The notes below the pieces were generated by a model that was given only the letters and a program-made list of their open reading frames with translations, ran no database searches and was not told the DNA's origin. Made by a program: the position numbers and the translations under genes. Below, piece after piece: positions 24,541 to 36,530 of a DNA stretch of 64,000 bases (position 1 is the stretch's first letter; each line of letters opens with the position of its first letter). The DNA is from Isoetes taiwanensis (lineage: Eukaryota > Streptophyta > Lycopodiopsida > Isoetales > Isoetaceae). Location of the stretch: the NCBI GenBank assembly GCA_021234155.1, contig JAJEKV010000014.1, positions 14,002,494-14,066,493 on the forward strand. Reading direction: 5' to 3'.

Positions 24541-25090
24541 GCAGCTAGCTTTGCCAAAACAAGAAAATTTTGCTTACTTGTGGTTTGATGGTGGTGTTTC
24601 TAAAAGATTGAGTGTTGCTTCCTCTGCTGCTATCCTCAAAGATTCTTCTAATAGACTGCTTGCAAAAGTAGGTAAATTTTTTTCTAATACAACTTCAAAT
24701 ATGGTAGAATATAAGGCTCTGATAGCAGGCCTCCAAGAGGCTAAAAATTTGAATATTAATGAAGTTGTTATCTTTTGAGATTCTCAGCTTGTTTGCAGTC
24801 AAATATTGGGAGAATACCAGGCCAAAAATGAAGAGATGATTTTACTGAGGGATCAAGCTATGGGGGAATTAAAAAACTTCACGACTTGGAAGCTTTGTCA
24901 TGTGCCAAGGGAACAGAATGGTGAAGCTGATGCACCTTGCAAAAGTGTTATTCTCGAGCACTTGGCCGAGGGAGCAATTCAAGAAGAGGAACTTGAGAAA
25001 AAAGACCTGCAACAACTCTATCCTATTCTGGTAATCAATGCTAGCGAGAAGAAACAGGTAAAGGAAGTTAAATTGAACAAAAGGGTCTAG
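24541..25090 (+). pseudogene. RNase H domain (RVT_3/plant-type) placed between protease and RT
   Basis: The frame continues with YLWFDGGVSKRLS, SNMVEYKALIAGLQEA, EVVIF-stop-DSQLVCSQILGEY and CHVPREQNGEADA. These are the four acidic catalytic positions (D, E, D, D) of the type I RNase H fold, in the form found as the extra RNase H of plant Tat-type elements. A TGA at 24776-24778, directly before DSQ, breaks it. In the arrangement I know, the extra RNase H follows RT; here it comes before RT and directly after the protease. Confidence 0.8.
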
Positions 25091-26180
25091 ATAGAGTTCT
25101 ATATGTTGGAGACTTATTCAAAGAAGAGGATAACACCCTTGTTACTAATTTTTTTGATGATTGGAAGGATATTTTTGCCTGGGACTATGATGAGTTAGTT
25201 GGTGTTGATAAAAGGATCTGTGAGTTTGAGATAAAAATCAAGGAAGGTATGAAACTAGTGGTTCAAAAGCTCAGAAGAATTAATGCATCCTTATAGGATT
25301 TACATTGACTATAGGGACTTGAATAAAGCTACCATTATAGATTGCTACCCCTTGCCTTTTTTAGAAGAAGTTTTACATGCTGTAGCAGGCAAGGAAATAT
25401 ATTCTTTCTTAGATGGTTTTTCAGGTTTCAACCAAATAAGCATAAAAGAGGAAGATCAACCAAAGACTTCATTCATTACACCTTGGGGAACATTTGCCAT
25501 GAAAAGGATGCCTTTTGGATTAATGAATGCATCTGCAACCTTCCAAAGGGCCATGGACACCATTTTCAAGGACATGCCTATTAATGTTTTTCGTGTCTTC
25601 ATGGATGATCTTTGTTTAGGAACTTCCCTCAAAGATCATTTTTATGTTCTAACTAAATTGTTTGCCTTGTGCAGGAAAGGAGGAGTCAGTTTAAATCCCA
25701 AGAAATGTGTCTTTTGTGTTCGAAAGAAGAATTGCTTGGACATGTAGTGTCTACAAAAGGCATTCAAGTGGCTGAAGCTAAGGTTGAGGCTTTGAAGAAG
25801 CTAGCTCCTCCAAAAACACTCAAACAGGTAAAAAGCTTCATGGGAATGACTAGTTTTCTGAGAATGTATGTCCCTCACTTCTCACACACTATGATCCAAT
25901 TTCTAATCTCACAAAGGTTGGGAAATTTTCCAAGAGTGAAAGCAAACATATTCTAGTTAATTGGAATGAAGAGTGTCAAGTATCCTTTGATAAAATCATC
26001 AATGCCATCTGCCATTCTATTTTGCTGAAACCCCCAGATTTAGAAAAGCCTTTCAAAGCCTATATTAGTGTCACTAGAAGGGCAATTGGTGTTGCATTGC
26101 TGCAAGAAGATCATGTTGTCTGCTGGATGAGACACAAGCAAATGTTTTTTAAAAATCAATATAGATTACACAGGTCATTT
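25090..26180 (+). pseudogene. Ty3/gypsy reverse transcriptase with internal deletion, and start of its own RNase H
   Basis: A short frame before 25280 ends in a DIFAWDYDELVGVDKRICEF block and RRIN, typical of the linker before RT. The RT then starts abruptly in another frame with YRIYIDYRDLNKAT, so about 60-70 codons of the N-terminal RT are missing at about 25280-25300. Motifs continue: YSFLDGFSGFNQI, MPFGLMNASATFQRA, and catalytic FMDD in VFRVFMDDLCLG. A frameshift lies near 25735, then ELLGHVVSTKGIQV and VKSFMGMTSFLRMYVP. After 25960, VNWNEECQVSFDK and KAYISVTRRAIGVALLQED belong to the RNase H that normally follows RT. Confidence 0.85.
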
Positions 26181-26189
26181 TGACTACAA

Positions 26190-27850
26190 GCAATGGGTAT
26201 CGAACTTGAAGATGCTAACTCTGATGGAGAGAGATGTCCTGCATCATGTGAACAACACAGAAGTGCAATACCTCAGCTTCCAGAAAGAGTATGATTTTGA
26301 AGTAGTCTATAAGCCGGGCAAGCATAATGTGGTTGTTGACGTGCTTTCCAGGCATCCATTGGTCACCCGAACGCATTGTAATGCTATTTCCAATCTCTCC
26401 AACGAGTTTGGTAAGCAAATACAACAAACTCTTTCAACAGATCCTGAATTTCAGGAAACATGGCAAAGTCTATCCAAGGAAGCCAGAGGGAGGCTTTCCG
26501 CCATTATAAAAAGGAAGGTAATCTTCTTTATTACAAGAATAAATTATGTGTTCCCGAGACGACAGGAGTTCGCAAGCTCAGTCTCCACCACACACATAAC
26601 GGTCCTATAGCGGGACATGCAGGACATATTTTAAGATCCGCTCCAGCTATTTTTGGCTAGGAATGAAGAAACACATTTTTCGATACATTAAGCAATGTCA
26701 GATATGTTAGCAAACAAAGGTGGAACAGTTACGCATCCCAGGGGAATTGCAACCCTTAGATGTTCCTAATGCAAAATGGGAAGTTATTACCATGGATTTC
26801 ATCATGGGACTTCCACGCACCTTAAGGGGCTTTGATGCCTTGATTGTGATGGTCGACAAGCTTTCCAAAATGGCGCACTTTTTGCAAAGTCGGACCACAG
26901 ATACTGCATTAGATACCACCTTGTTGTTCACAAAAAAGGTATTTTGCCTTCATGGGATGCCCCGTACCATTATATCAGACCGGGATCCTAAGTTTATTAG
27001 TGCATTTTGAAAGGATTTCTTTAGCACTATTCAAACTATCCTTCTTTAGCACTATTCAAACCCGCAGATGGATGGCCAAACAGAGCGTACCAATCGCATA
27101 ATAGAAGATATGCTATGTACCTATGTCTGGAACAAGCAATCCCAATGGGCGGATTATATCCATTTGGTGGAGTTCGCCTATAACAGTACTAAACAGGAGT
27201 CTTGAAGGATGTCTCCTTTTATGATCAACTATGGCTATCAATGCTTTACCCCAGACACGTGGCATAATTCGGTTTCCAAGGTGGAAGTGTCTCAACAACT
27301 GCTTACAGATATGCAGGCTCTAGTCGAGGAAGTTCGAGGGTATCTATTAGCCGCTAGAGCCCGGCAAAAGAGCCTTGTCGATCGGCATCGTATACCACGG
27401 AAATTTTAAGTTGGTGAGTCCGTATAGCTAAAGATCAAGGTGAAGCAAGCCAAACTCAAAATTGGCAATTGCAAGAAGCTTACGCCTAGATGGGCGGGAC
27501 CTTTTGAGATAATTGAAAGGATAGGTTCACAGGCTTATCGGTTGAATCTACCCGCACATTTGAAGGTCCATAAAGTCTTTCATGTGAGCCTTCTCAAAAA
27601 GCATGACCCCGATTCAGAAGAGATCCTTGACACACCTACACTTTTGGAGATGTCCCGAGGCTCTCCTTGATCGTGCATATAAGCAAACCCGCAGAACTCA
27701 AATCTTGCAGTATTTAGTTAAGTGGAAACACTTGCCGACAGAGGATGCAACCTAGGTTCTTAAAACGGATTTGGACAAGGCTTACCCAGACTTTATGAGA
27801 GAATGCCAGGGCCGAACCATTCAGGATGCGATCAACTCCAACCCTAATGG
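26190..27850 (+). pseudogene. Chromovirus RNase H end, integrase and chromodomain (broken)
   Basis: EYDFEVVYKPGKHNVVVDVL SRHP closes an RNase H. The integrase follows: a His-rich zinc-binding segment (HHTHNGPIAGHAG), MDFIMGLPRTLRGFDALIVM, SDRDPKF and DGQTERTNR with the DDE acidic residues in place. The C-terminal GPFEIIERIGSQAYRLNLP block and an ILQYLVKWKHLPTEDAT chromodomain end it. Stops and frame changes occur near 26660, 27008, 27204 and 27408, and a short direct duplication (cttctttagcactattcaaac) interrupts it near 27014-27062. The tail and LTR to its right are those of this chromovirus family, not of the gag-RT block to its left. Confidence 0.87.
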
Positions 27851-27899
27851 TAAGCATTGTGTTATGACTCCGGCAGGGACCATATGAGAGTTGATCCGA

Positions 27900-29778
27900 C
27901 ATGGGTCATTGTAGGGGTTGGGTCACATGCATCTTGGATGGGGAATTGGGCACATAGGCATTCATGATAGGATGCATTCGTCTACGGCTATAATGGGAAC
28001 ATTGCCATTCCTTATGCCGAGACGAAATGCAAGCCTTAGGCATGATAGGATTTCCTTCACTCATATTTCTTTTTTCTCAAGGGGGTGGTCCCTTCAACCA
28101 CACTATTTTAGTCAAGGGGCTTTGCTCCTACAATAACTTTACGTAATCATGTTTTACATCGGCAAATAAAGTTGTCTTTTATAACTTAATTGTCTTTTTA
28201 ACAAACTAACCCCAATGCTGAGGACAGCATTATTCCAAGGGGGGAGAATGTGACGTTCCATGTACTTATACGGTATACGTATACATGCTATGACACGTTA
28301 CCCGGGTATGAGTAGACCCTTATAGGTCAATAGGGAATAAAACCTAAAAGGGTTTTTATTAGCTATGCTAAAATGTTAGTGAGTAAATAACCTAATTAGG
28401 CTAATTAGGTTATTAATTAGTAAAAGTCAACCAACTAAGCATTGCCGCCTGACCCAAATCGATTGGCCCGGGAGAACTTGCTAAGTTTGGAGGGCAAATT
28501 GGGGCCCTACTCCCAATTCTGCCCCAAATCAATTTGCGAAGAGTTGGAGGAAGGAGAAGCTATCAACTGCTGTAACCAGACTTGAATAATGGAAGCCTTT
28601 CATGACAATGGCTCTAGCCAAGAGACCGATTAGTCCCTAGATAGTCTGTGCTTCAGCTAACCCTTCTCTGATTAGATGGAATGGTTAATTTCTCTTTTAT
28701 GTGTTACTAGGATGATGATGGATACTTTGATTATGATTGTGTTCTCTCTTTCTGTTTCTCCTGTGTATATGGGGTTAAGAGAGTATAGAGACCTGAAAGC
28801 TTCCTAGATGTAGAGATGTCTCTAGCTAGAACCCTTAAGACCCAATAAATGCGGCTTGTGCACAAGAGCCCACTTGGCCGTGGATGCTATGTTGTGATTC
28901 AGCACCAGACAACGGGTATGATGGTGAAACGAGGGTGGGGTCTTGCCTAGCTTGGCTACAAAACTCCTATAGTGTGCTAGACTTATAGTCGGTCACTGAG
29001 TGTGGGCTGGGTATGAGTCTGACACTCCCTAGGTTGCAGGCGACATGCCTATATGGATGTCCTGGACTCGAATGGGCGCGGTGAGCCAGCCTTTAGATTT
29101 AGGGGAGTAAGTCGGGTTCAAATGGGGGGGTCACTGATATGGCACGTGTTCTCTAGCACACCCAGGGATCCATCATGCCCGGGGAGGGGACGCCTCCCTG
29201 ACCTGCCTTATCGGACTGGGGAGATGTAACCTGGAGTAGTCTCATAGGGTGATTCCATGAGATTGTATCTCTGGAAGGCTACAATCACGCCATAGCATGT
29301 TTCAGCTATCTGCAAAGTGTGCACAGGAGGGGCGGATAGAGTGGACTACCCTAGCCATTGTTCTATGCCAGCCAATACCATGTTATACCTCTGTCTGCTG
29401 TTATCTTAAGACCCCTGACTATCAGTCAACCCCATGGAGTCTGAGCCTAGGGTAGAGCCCTTATATATGGTATTTTTCTTATGTCATCTTGTACTTGTAT
29501 TACCATGTGGATGATGATGATGGATGGACCACCCTTCTTGGTGGCATATTATTTTGAGCATGATTGTTGTGTACTAATATGTATGTACGCTTCCATTGTA
29601 TAGGACTCCCATAGAGGACGTAGGACGAATGACACCTTCGTGTTCCTCGCCTGGGCACTTGGCCATCCCAAGTGGTGCGAGTTAGACGGAGGGCCTTCCC
29701 ATGGTGATGTAGTTGCCACGGGAGGGGAATTCCCCGTATTTATACGATGGGAGCATCCTATAGAGTGTGGGAGCATCA
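27900..29778 (+). mobile_element. Chromovirus 3' UTR and 1.53-kb LTR (copy B)
   Basis: The 3' UTR (27900-28250) shares several blocks with 2840-3310 and ends in a polypurine tract, aaggggggagaatg. The LTR 28251-29778 begins TGACGTTCC and ends GGGAGCATCA, matching the LTR at 3311-4833. It is the 3' LTR of the chromovirus half (26190-27850). No matching 5' LTR lies between 20 and 26 kb, so the element has lost its 5' half. Confidence 0.87.
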
Positions 29779-29789
29779 CAACTGACTTT

Positions 29790-31140
29790 CCACACTATCC
29801 GTTTCAATTGGAGCACAAGTTTTACACTCACCTTCAATGAAGCCCCCGATCTCCTCTTCCTCGTCGTCATCGCCTAGCTCCGTGGGTGATTTCCATCCTT
29901 CGAGTTCTGCCAAAGCTGCTTGCATGACGAATCGGCACTCGTGATGTGATGTCCCGTCTGGAAGCACTTGTAGCATAACTTCTTCCTGAAACATTCTTCT
30001 GTTTTCCTTAGGGATACTGTCCATGAAATGCTTTATTGATCTTCCTGCTGAGGACCCTGGTATTTGTTGCTCCTTAAAATGAAGCTTTCATGTCTCTTTT
30101 ATCCTGTGACTATGCGGTAGCTATATGCTTTGGGGTGTAAGAACCCGTTGCTTTCCCTTTGTTGTAAAAAGATTGTTTCTGCACTGGTGTTTGGGGTGCC
30201 TCCTCTACACTTGGTGCTTTGTCCTCTGCTTCCTCCACTGTCCTCAGATTAATGGTTCAGACAAGCCTTTTAATCTTACTATTCAGGCCTTCAATGTACC
30301 CATCTACTGCTTGCCTTTCTGTTATCCTTGGCACATTCAGTTTTAGCCTCGTGAATTCTTTCCTGTACTTAGCCACTGACAGGTTCCCTTGATCAAGGTG
30401 GTAGAACTATTGTATTTGCATGTTTATATAGGATCGTGGAACATAGTTATTGCGAAAATTTTTGCTGAAGGTCTTAAACCTGCAATTGTTTCGCTTCGGA
30501 TTGTTAGACTTTGCGTAACCCTTCCACCATATACATGCGGGCCCAATGCTTGCGGTTGCTACCTTGCCAATATCCTTGTCCTTCATCCCATATGAATACC
30601 TAAATTCTTCCATCTCATCCAGCCATGCCTCAACCTCCATGCTTGAGTTGTCCTTCCCTAAAAACAGTCCCAGTGTATGAGTTTCTAGATGTTACTCATG
30701 GCGTTATCTATCTTCTTCTAAGAGTCCTTTGCTTTGCGGTTCCTATGCCTGCCATGAGAGTCGTCTGATTCACTCTTTGAACTAGTATTTAATCTACTAT
30801 TTGGGGGACTATCTGGACTGGAGCTCAAAGGGCTAAGGCTCCTCCGGTTTCTTCCCTTCATTTTTCTGTCCTTATATGCCACTGGTGCTGGCTCCTGTTC
30901 TGGTTGGTCCCCATGTTTTGCCTCCTGGAGAAGTGGTGGTGGACTAGCATCGTTCTACACTCCTCAGCTCGCACGAATGAGGCGACCCCTTGCACAAGCT
31001 GCATCATCTGGTTGTGCATCCGTACCAGTCGCCTGTTGATAGTTTTTGCAGACATATCTTCTTCTTCATCAGGTTCCCTGCCAAACAAGTTTCTGGGTTG
31101 CCAATTGCGTTGTCGGCCTTGGTTCTCCTAGACCTGTGAG
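29790..31140 (-). pseudogene. Ty3/gypsy gag on the minus strand (decayed)
   Basis: Reading leftward: MSAKTINRRLVRMHNQMMQLV near 31050; then MEVEAWLDEMEEFRYSYGM, IGPACIWWKGYAKS and FRNNYVPRSYINMQ (retrotransposon gag fold) near 30640-30410; VAKYRKEFTRLKLNVP and VDGYIEGLN near 30370-30270; and a zinc-knuckle remnant CYKCFQTGHH near 29965. Many stops and shifts. It begins 12 bp beyond the LTR of copy B and is oriented against it. The rest of its pol is absent here; the minus-strand RT-RNase H scrap at 19864-20170 could be part of the same element, but that is a guess. Confidence 0.8.
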
Positions 31141-32999
31141 GCTGAACTGAAGTTTGTAGCTACATGTATTAATTACACATGCTTATCATTCAAAGTTATA
31201 TGCTATTGTGATACTCCTATATTGATTTATTTCAAACATAAAAAAAAAAATCAAGATAAAATATGATGATAAAGATACAATATTATTTCTATTAAATCAT
31301 ATCATAGTTATAAAATTTTAAACTCGAAAAATTATAACAATACATTGGTAATTCAAAACATTTAACTTATTACAACTTGGAAGGTTTAATCTCGAGATCG
31401 GCACTTGGACTTAAAAAACTGCTTGATGTCCTTTAGCCTGAGGCCCTTCCAGATGTTTCAGAGGATGTTTCATGAAGATCCTCCCTCCAAGCTCGAGCCA
31501 GCTGGGGTGCTGGAAGCTCGGGTGTCGTGGCTGCTACTACCGCCAGGGGTGCGTCACGTAGATGCCCTCGTGCTAAATCCAAACCATACAATATACTGAC
31601 CTCTTGAAGAGAATAATGTAATCTACATTCTCTCTTATCTTGGCATGTTTGCCAAAGCCCAATACTGTCGTGAGGAGGGCGATAACCTCTTTTCCCCTGG
31701 GCTAAACTTCTTATGGAACATTATCATATTCCCCCGGATTAGGGCTGGAAGGGCATTTTCCATTTGGGGTCATGGATTTGCTTTCCTTGCCCCTGTTCCC
31801 TTCCTCCCTGCTAAGTTGCCTTAGATATCTACTGCCAAGAGGTCATCATGGTCTCTGCATCGCGACGTCGCTCATCAAGTTGATGTGAGCCTTTTCTCTT
31901 ACGTTTCTCGATCTGAGAGGCCGGATCGTGCTTGGTCCTCTGCCTGGCTTGTATAAGTTCCTTTGGATTGCCTGCAACTCTTTTTCTAATATGTATAGTT
32001 GTTGTTACTGAAAGCTCTACCTTTGTACTCGTAAGATGCTACATCTGACATTGTTTCCTCTGCGTAGGACTGTCGCTCTGCTACGGTGGATGTCGTTGGC
32101 GAGGAGGTATTCCGGGGACAAGGCTAATATGCCTAACGGTGGATCTGTGGCCCTTCTCATTTCTTCCACGTGCTGCTCAACTTCCATCCTTTTTGTGAGC
32201 CTTCTCTCCTCATCCTCATCTTGTTCTTCTACTTTTTCATAATGCCTCAAGCTGAAGTTGCCATGAGGAAGTACTTTGAAAAATATATTTGATGGAGTCG
32301 AGCTGTTGTATGAAGCATTGATTTACCCTTGTGCTAAGAGTGCTAAGCCCAATGGTCATATGGACGGTTCTCCTAGTTTGTTGATGGCCTTGAAGTGCAT
32401 GAATGTTGCTAAAGCTGCTTGAGATGAAATGTATCTATGCTTTTGGGCTTTACAGCTCATGTAATCTGGCATATTCCTCGTCAGATTCTAAATCTGGTTC
32501 TTAACCCTTGCACTCCCATCCAGCACTTGACTGAGTGTCTCTAAGGAGACCCACTTCCCTCTCCTTGGTGGGATGGTAACTTCCCAAGGTAGGACTTGCT
32601 GATTCTACTGACACATGATGTCGGTGTAGATGGGTGTCCTTATCAATGTTGCATAAGATCGAATAGGTGGTCGAACACTTGGAAAGCTTCTTTAAAAGGC
32701 ATCTCACTGATATGGTTGGTGTTGTTGTACCAATCGATGAAGTTGGTAGGAGCCATTGGAGCATAGACTAGAGTAGAAAATGGTTCGGGAAGATGACAAG
32801 AAGGTTGAAAAAAATTCCCTGAACAGGGGGAGCACAAGTTCTGGTGAGGAGCAAGGTCAAATGGGGTTCCCTTATATGGACCAAGGCTGCTTAGATTTCC
32901 ATGCCAGAACAACAGAATCTTGGTTCTGAAATGTATCGTGGACCAATTTGAAGAGCTAATCTATCTAAAACAAGACAAGAAACATACTAAAGTGGCTTA
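31141..32999. other. No recognisable gene
   Basis: AT-rich at 31150-31380, then mixed composition. Minus-strand frames at 32017-32250 (acidic and basic residues) and 32643-32912 show no family motif. It may be leader or LTR of the minus-strand gag element. Confidence 0.4.
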
Positions 33000-33385
33000 T
33001 TGGGTGATTTTTGGATAACTTTGAGTCAAACTAGGTCAAATCAGGTTAATTCGCACGGAGGGGCTCTTCGAGAATGTAGGAAGGACTTCAGGCGCGAAGT
33101 GACCTGGGTGGGTTGGTTTTGGTCGAACTTTGATGTATTCGGTTCATACAAGATACTAGGATGCATATTTAAAATAGTTCTAGGTGATCTACTAACTTAT
33201 ATCTTATTGATCTAACAGATTTAAGCAAGATTTTGGGCTAATCGAGTTACTTTGCACGAAGAGGGTCTCCCAGATTGTGGGAAGGCCTCCAGGCTCAGAG
33301 TGATCTGGTCACTGAAACTTGGCCAATTCACCTCCAATTTTAACAAAATTTCGCATAATTTCTATTAATTCAAGAGATTTATACA
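33000..33385. repeat. Diverged direct repeat of about 200 bp
   Basis: The segment around 33046-33110 (ttcgcacggaggggctcttcgagaatgtaggaaggacttcagg...) is repeated in degenerate form around 33248-33312 (tttgcacgaagagggtctcccagattgtgggaaggcctccagg...). Flanking sequence is also loosely similar. Confidence 0.6.
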
Positions 33386-33388
33386 TAC

Positions 33389-33424
33389 ACTAGTTATAGT
33401 GCCCGGCGTTGCCGGGCTTTAGCA
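33389..33424 (-). mobile_element. Helitron-type 3' terminus (hairpin plus CTAG)
   Basis: On the minus strand a perfect hairpin, gcccggc-aac-gccgggc (33401-33417), is followed by actataa, then ctag, then t. A GC-rich hairpin a few bases before a terminal CTRR with a T following is the classical Helitron 3' end. The element body would lie at higher coordinates on the minus strand. No Rep/helicase is visible, so it would be non-autonomous. I could not place the 5' TC end. Confidence 0.55.
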
Positions 33425-36030
33425 AATGTGGATTGCAGAAGGTATGTGTTTTTTCATTTGTAGGCTCTAGGGCAGTGCCGCTATTAGTGAATTGACATTT
33501 ATAGGGTTTAAACCAGTTGGTGTTCATATTTGTAGAGTTCAAGTTAATGTTTTGATGAATATGTGTGAAATGGACCGGCATAAGGATTTAAATATAATAA
33601 AAGAAGTAGAATCTTGTATTGGAGATCATATTGCTAGTTTGGTAGGTAATTATGTGGAGTTTATATTAAGTAAGTAGTTGTTAGTCAAGTAGGTGGGTTT
33701 TATTTTATCGAACTTTACAATAGCCACTTTATGTGCAAGGCATTTAGGTCCCCGATATGATTGCAATAGCTTAAGTTTTCGTCTAAGTTGTGGATATTAA
33801 ATGTGAATTAGGGTGAAATGTTTCTCTAGAATAGAACATGTAGGTGTATTTGATTGTGTTTATAGGAATCAATTTGTGTAACCTGTTCATTTGCTATCGA
33901 TAACATATTGTGGATAACTAATCACTTGATGTATGGATATTTTGATATCATATATGCAACAGTGTTGTGCAACCTCTTATTCTTATTCTTATTCTTATTT
34001 TTCTATTGAAAACGTGATGTGAATAAGTGGTCCCTTAATGTATGGATATTGTGTTAATCATATATGAAGCAGTCTTGAGCATTGATGTCATGTGTTAATA
34101 TTTCCTTTGGTTCCCTGCCACCCAGAATGAGACAACCGTTCTTATTAAAGTGAGGGAAAAGGGAGCATCTAAGCCTCTAGTTGGTGTTTAATATGACAAA
34201 ACACAATTTTCAAATGTTAGCCTAAGCTGAATGTGAAAGCTTTGTAGTATGCAAATCACAAATTGAATATACGGGATTTGTGGTGGGGAACTCTATACAC
34301 GACTCCCTAACCATCACATTTTTTTGTAAGGTTTAGAACTCTGAAATCCTCTAATATCATTGCTTTGGAATTGTGGCATATTTCTTCCTCATTTTATAGC
34401 TAATATCCTTTTGTCTCTTCACATTTCCAGTTAGCCCAATCTGCACTAACCTCTAATTCATATGATGATCTGTTCCTGCCTCTACAATAGAATGTACAAA
34501 AATTGCATCCAACAAGTGAATCAAAGCTAGATTGCACAGCAATATTATGCAGCCATTTTCCAGATGCCAAGTCCTTTCTGCAATACTTCGATAGAGGATA
34601 TCCTTTGTCTCTTCACAATTTCAGTTGATCTATAATATGCGCTAGCTTTTAGTTCATGCGATGAATGATGTAATCCTGCTTCTGGAATAACAATGTGTAA
34701 AGAATGCATCCAACATTGTGGCTAGAACACCAGTTCTAAAGACAAGAATGCCTTATGCAAAAGTATTACCATGGCTTGATTCATCTGAACTGCATCTATG
34801 CACGATCTAAACACCATAGAAACCTAAGAGTATGTTTTCCATTATTTGCCGCGAAGTAATTTGAACAATGCAATGTGTAGTTTTAACATTGTAAGAAGTG
34901 AATGTTTCTCCTCTTTCAAAGTATGTGCATGGATCAACACCTTGATATATGCAATGAAGGCGGAGTAGGTAGAGAAGGCCAAGTAGGTAAGTCCAATAAT
35001 GCAAGGTAAAAATTGAATACCTGAATGTTATGCAAATGATAAAAGATAATACACTCGTCTAGGCTATTCTTGAAGAAAATTTAATGACCATTAAGAAGAG
35101 GAACCTGAGGGTGGTAAAAGAATGCACGACATACTGGATCTTAACTTGAAGAACCTGACTTATGAATAGTGGCATCCACCAAATAAGGCCGTAGAATCTT
35201 CACCACTTCTTCATCGTAGCTTTTAGTCGGGCCTAGTACGTAGAAGGATGAAGATGAAATATTCCCTGTTCTGTGCATAGGCCTTGTTCTATGCATATGC
35301 CTGCTAAAGGAGGAAGGAGCTTAATCCTTGCCTCTTGTTATTCTTCTTCAACCTTCAAATTTGCATGTGCTCTAGTGCCCTTTTGAATGCGTAAAAGCAA
35401 TAATGCAAGCATTTTTTTTTTCAGTCTGCGCAACATTTCGAGAGGAGAATCTCGAGAGGAGAATCGCTATTGTATATTGCTACTTGGCAATAAGGTCTTT
35501 TAAACAGAGTTTGCCTTTTGAAAAATGGATGGAAATAGAACATGACAATGAGAAGATCTGCATGCCATTAAGGAAAGTTGGAAGTATAGAACTGGAGAAA
35601 GTAGAATGTTAAGAAAGAAGCTTGTATGTCAACAAAATGTCAAAGAGGTTGGTATGTTGACCTATGTAGAACTTGGTTTTTATGGAAACAACCCGTTAGG
35701 TCGCAATGGTGTGTCGATGAGGTGGAAATGGTTTATGTCTATTAAACATTGTGATCCAAGGCTACTGGATAACTTCTTTTTCAATGTATGATGAAGTTAT
35801 GCAATCCACATGATAACTCAACTTTATGCAACACAAAAGCCACAAATCCATTGGTCAAACTATAATTACTGGCGTTGTCGGACATAAGTACAGTTCTACT
35901 ATCGTGAGCCATCAAATTGTAAACATGGCTTTTAAGAAGAAGTTGCACGTTTTAATTTTGTGCGGAAGTAGCTATGTTAGTGTTGAATGTTATGGTCCTT
36001 GCAGTTAAATGTATGCATCAGGCATGGTTG
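33425..36030. other. No recognisable gene; diverged local duplications
   Basis: Two loose direct repeats are visible: cttgatgtatggatatt... (33925) versus cttaatgtatggatatt... (34032), and ttgtctcttcaca(t/a)tttc... (34413) versus the same phrase at 34605, each extending about 100 bp with many differences. Short plus-strand frames (35403-35791) show no family similarity. Confidence 0.5.
33978..34004 (+). repeat. Short (ATTCTT)n microsatellite
   Basis: ttattcttattcttattcttatt: about four units. Confidence 0.8.
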
Positions 36031-36044
36031 CCTTAGACATAACT

Positions 36045-36530
36045 TTGAGAATAAACAATAAGATTGTATGTATATTGCAGTTTTGCATGTATTGTTGGTG
36101 GACATGTTAGTAGTTTTGTGTTAGACTGATTGGAATTCAGGTTGTTGATGTTGGGTTTGTGGTTGCAAAGCAAAAACAAAAACAAAATTGGGTGTTTGAG
36201 AAGAGACAATAAGGTTGCATGTATATTGCACTTTGGGATGTATTGTTGGTGGATATTTTAGTAGTTTTGTGTTAGACTGACTGGAGTTCAAAATTGTTGA
36301 TGTTGGTTTCGTAGTTGCAAAGCAAAATCAAAATTGGATCTTTGAGAATAGACAATAAGATTGTATGTACATTGCACTTTTGCATGTATTGTTGGTGGAC
36401 ACGTTAGTAGTTTTGTGTTCACTGATTGGAGTTCAGAATTGTTGATATTGGGTTCGTGGTTGTTGGAGTTCAGAATTGTTGATGTTGCGTTCGTGGTTGC
36501 AAAGCAAAAACAAAGTTGGGCTAGGCAAAT
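36045..36530. repeat. Three tandem units of about 150 bp
   Basis: Each unit has aataag(a/g)ttg(t/c)atgta(t/c)attgca, then gtattgttggtgga, tagtagttttgtgtt, and ttgttgatgttg...gcaaagcaaaa. Unit starts lie near 36056, 36208 and 36354. The third unit carries a further internal duplication of about 37 bp (ttggagttcagaattgttgat) at 36426 and 36463. The minus-strand 139-codon frame across it is a by-product. Confidence 0.88.

Noticed and set aside
20165-29790. Clean nested insertion of a plus-strand element into one minus-strand gypsy element
   Set aside because: The minus-strand pieces on the two sides (RT-RNase H scrap and gag) do not join at adjacent positions, and no target duplication is visible at the presumed ends.
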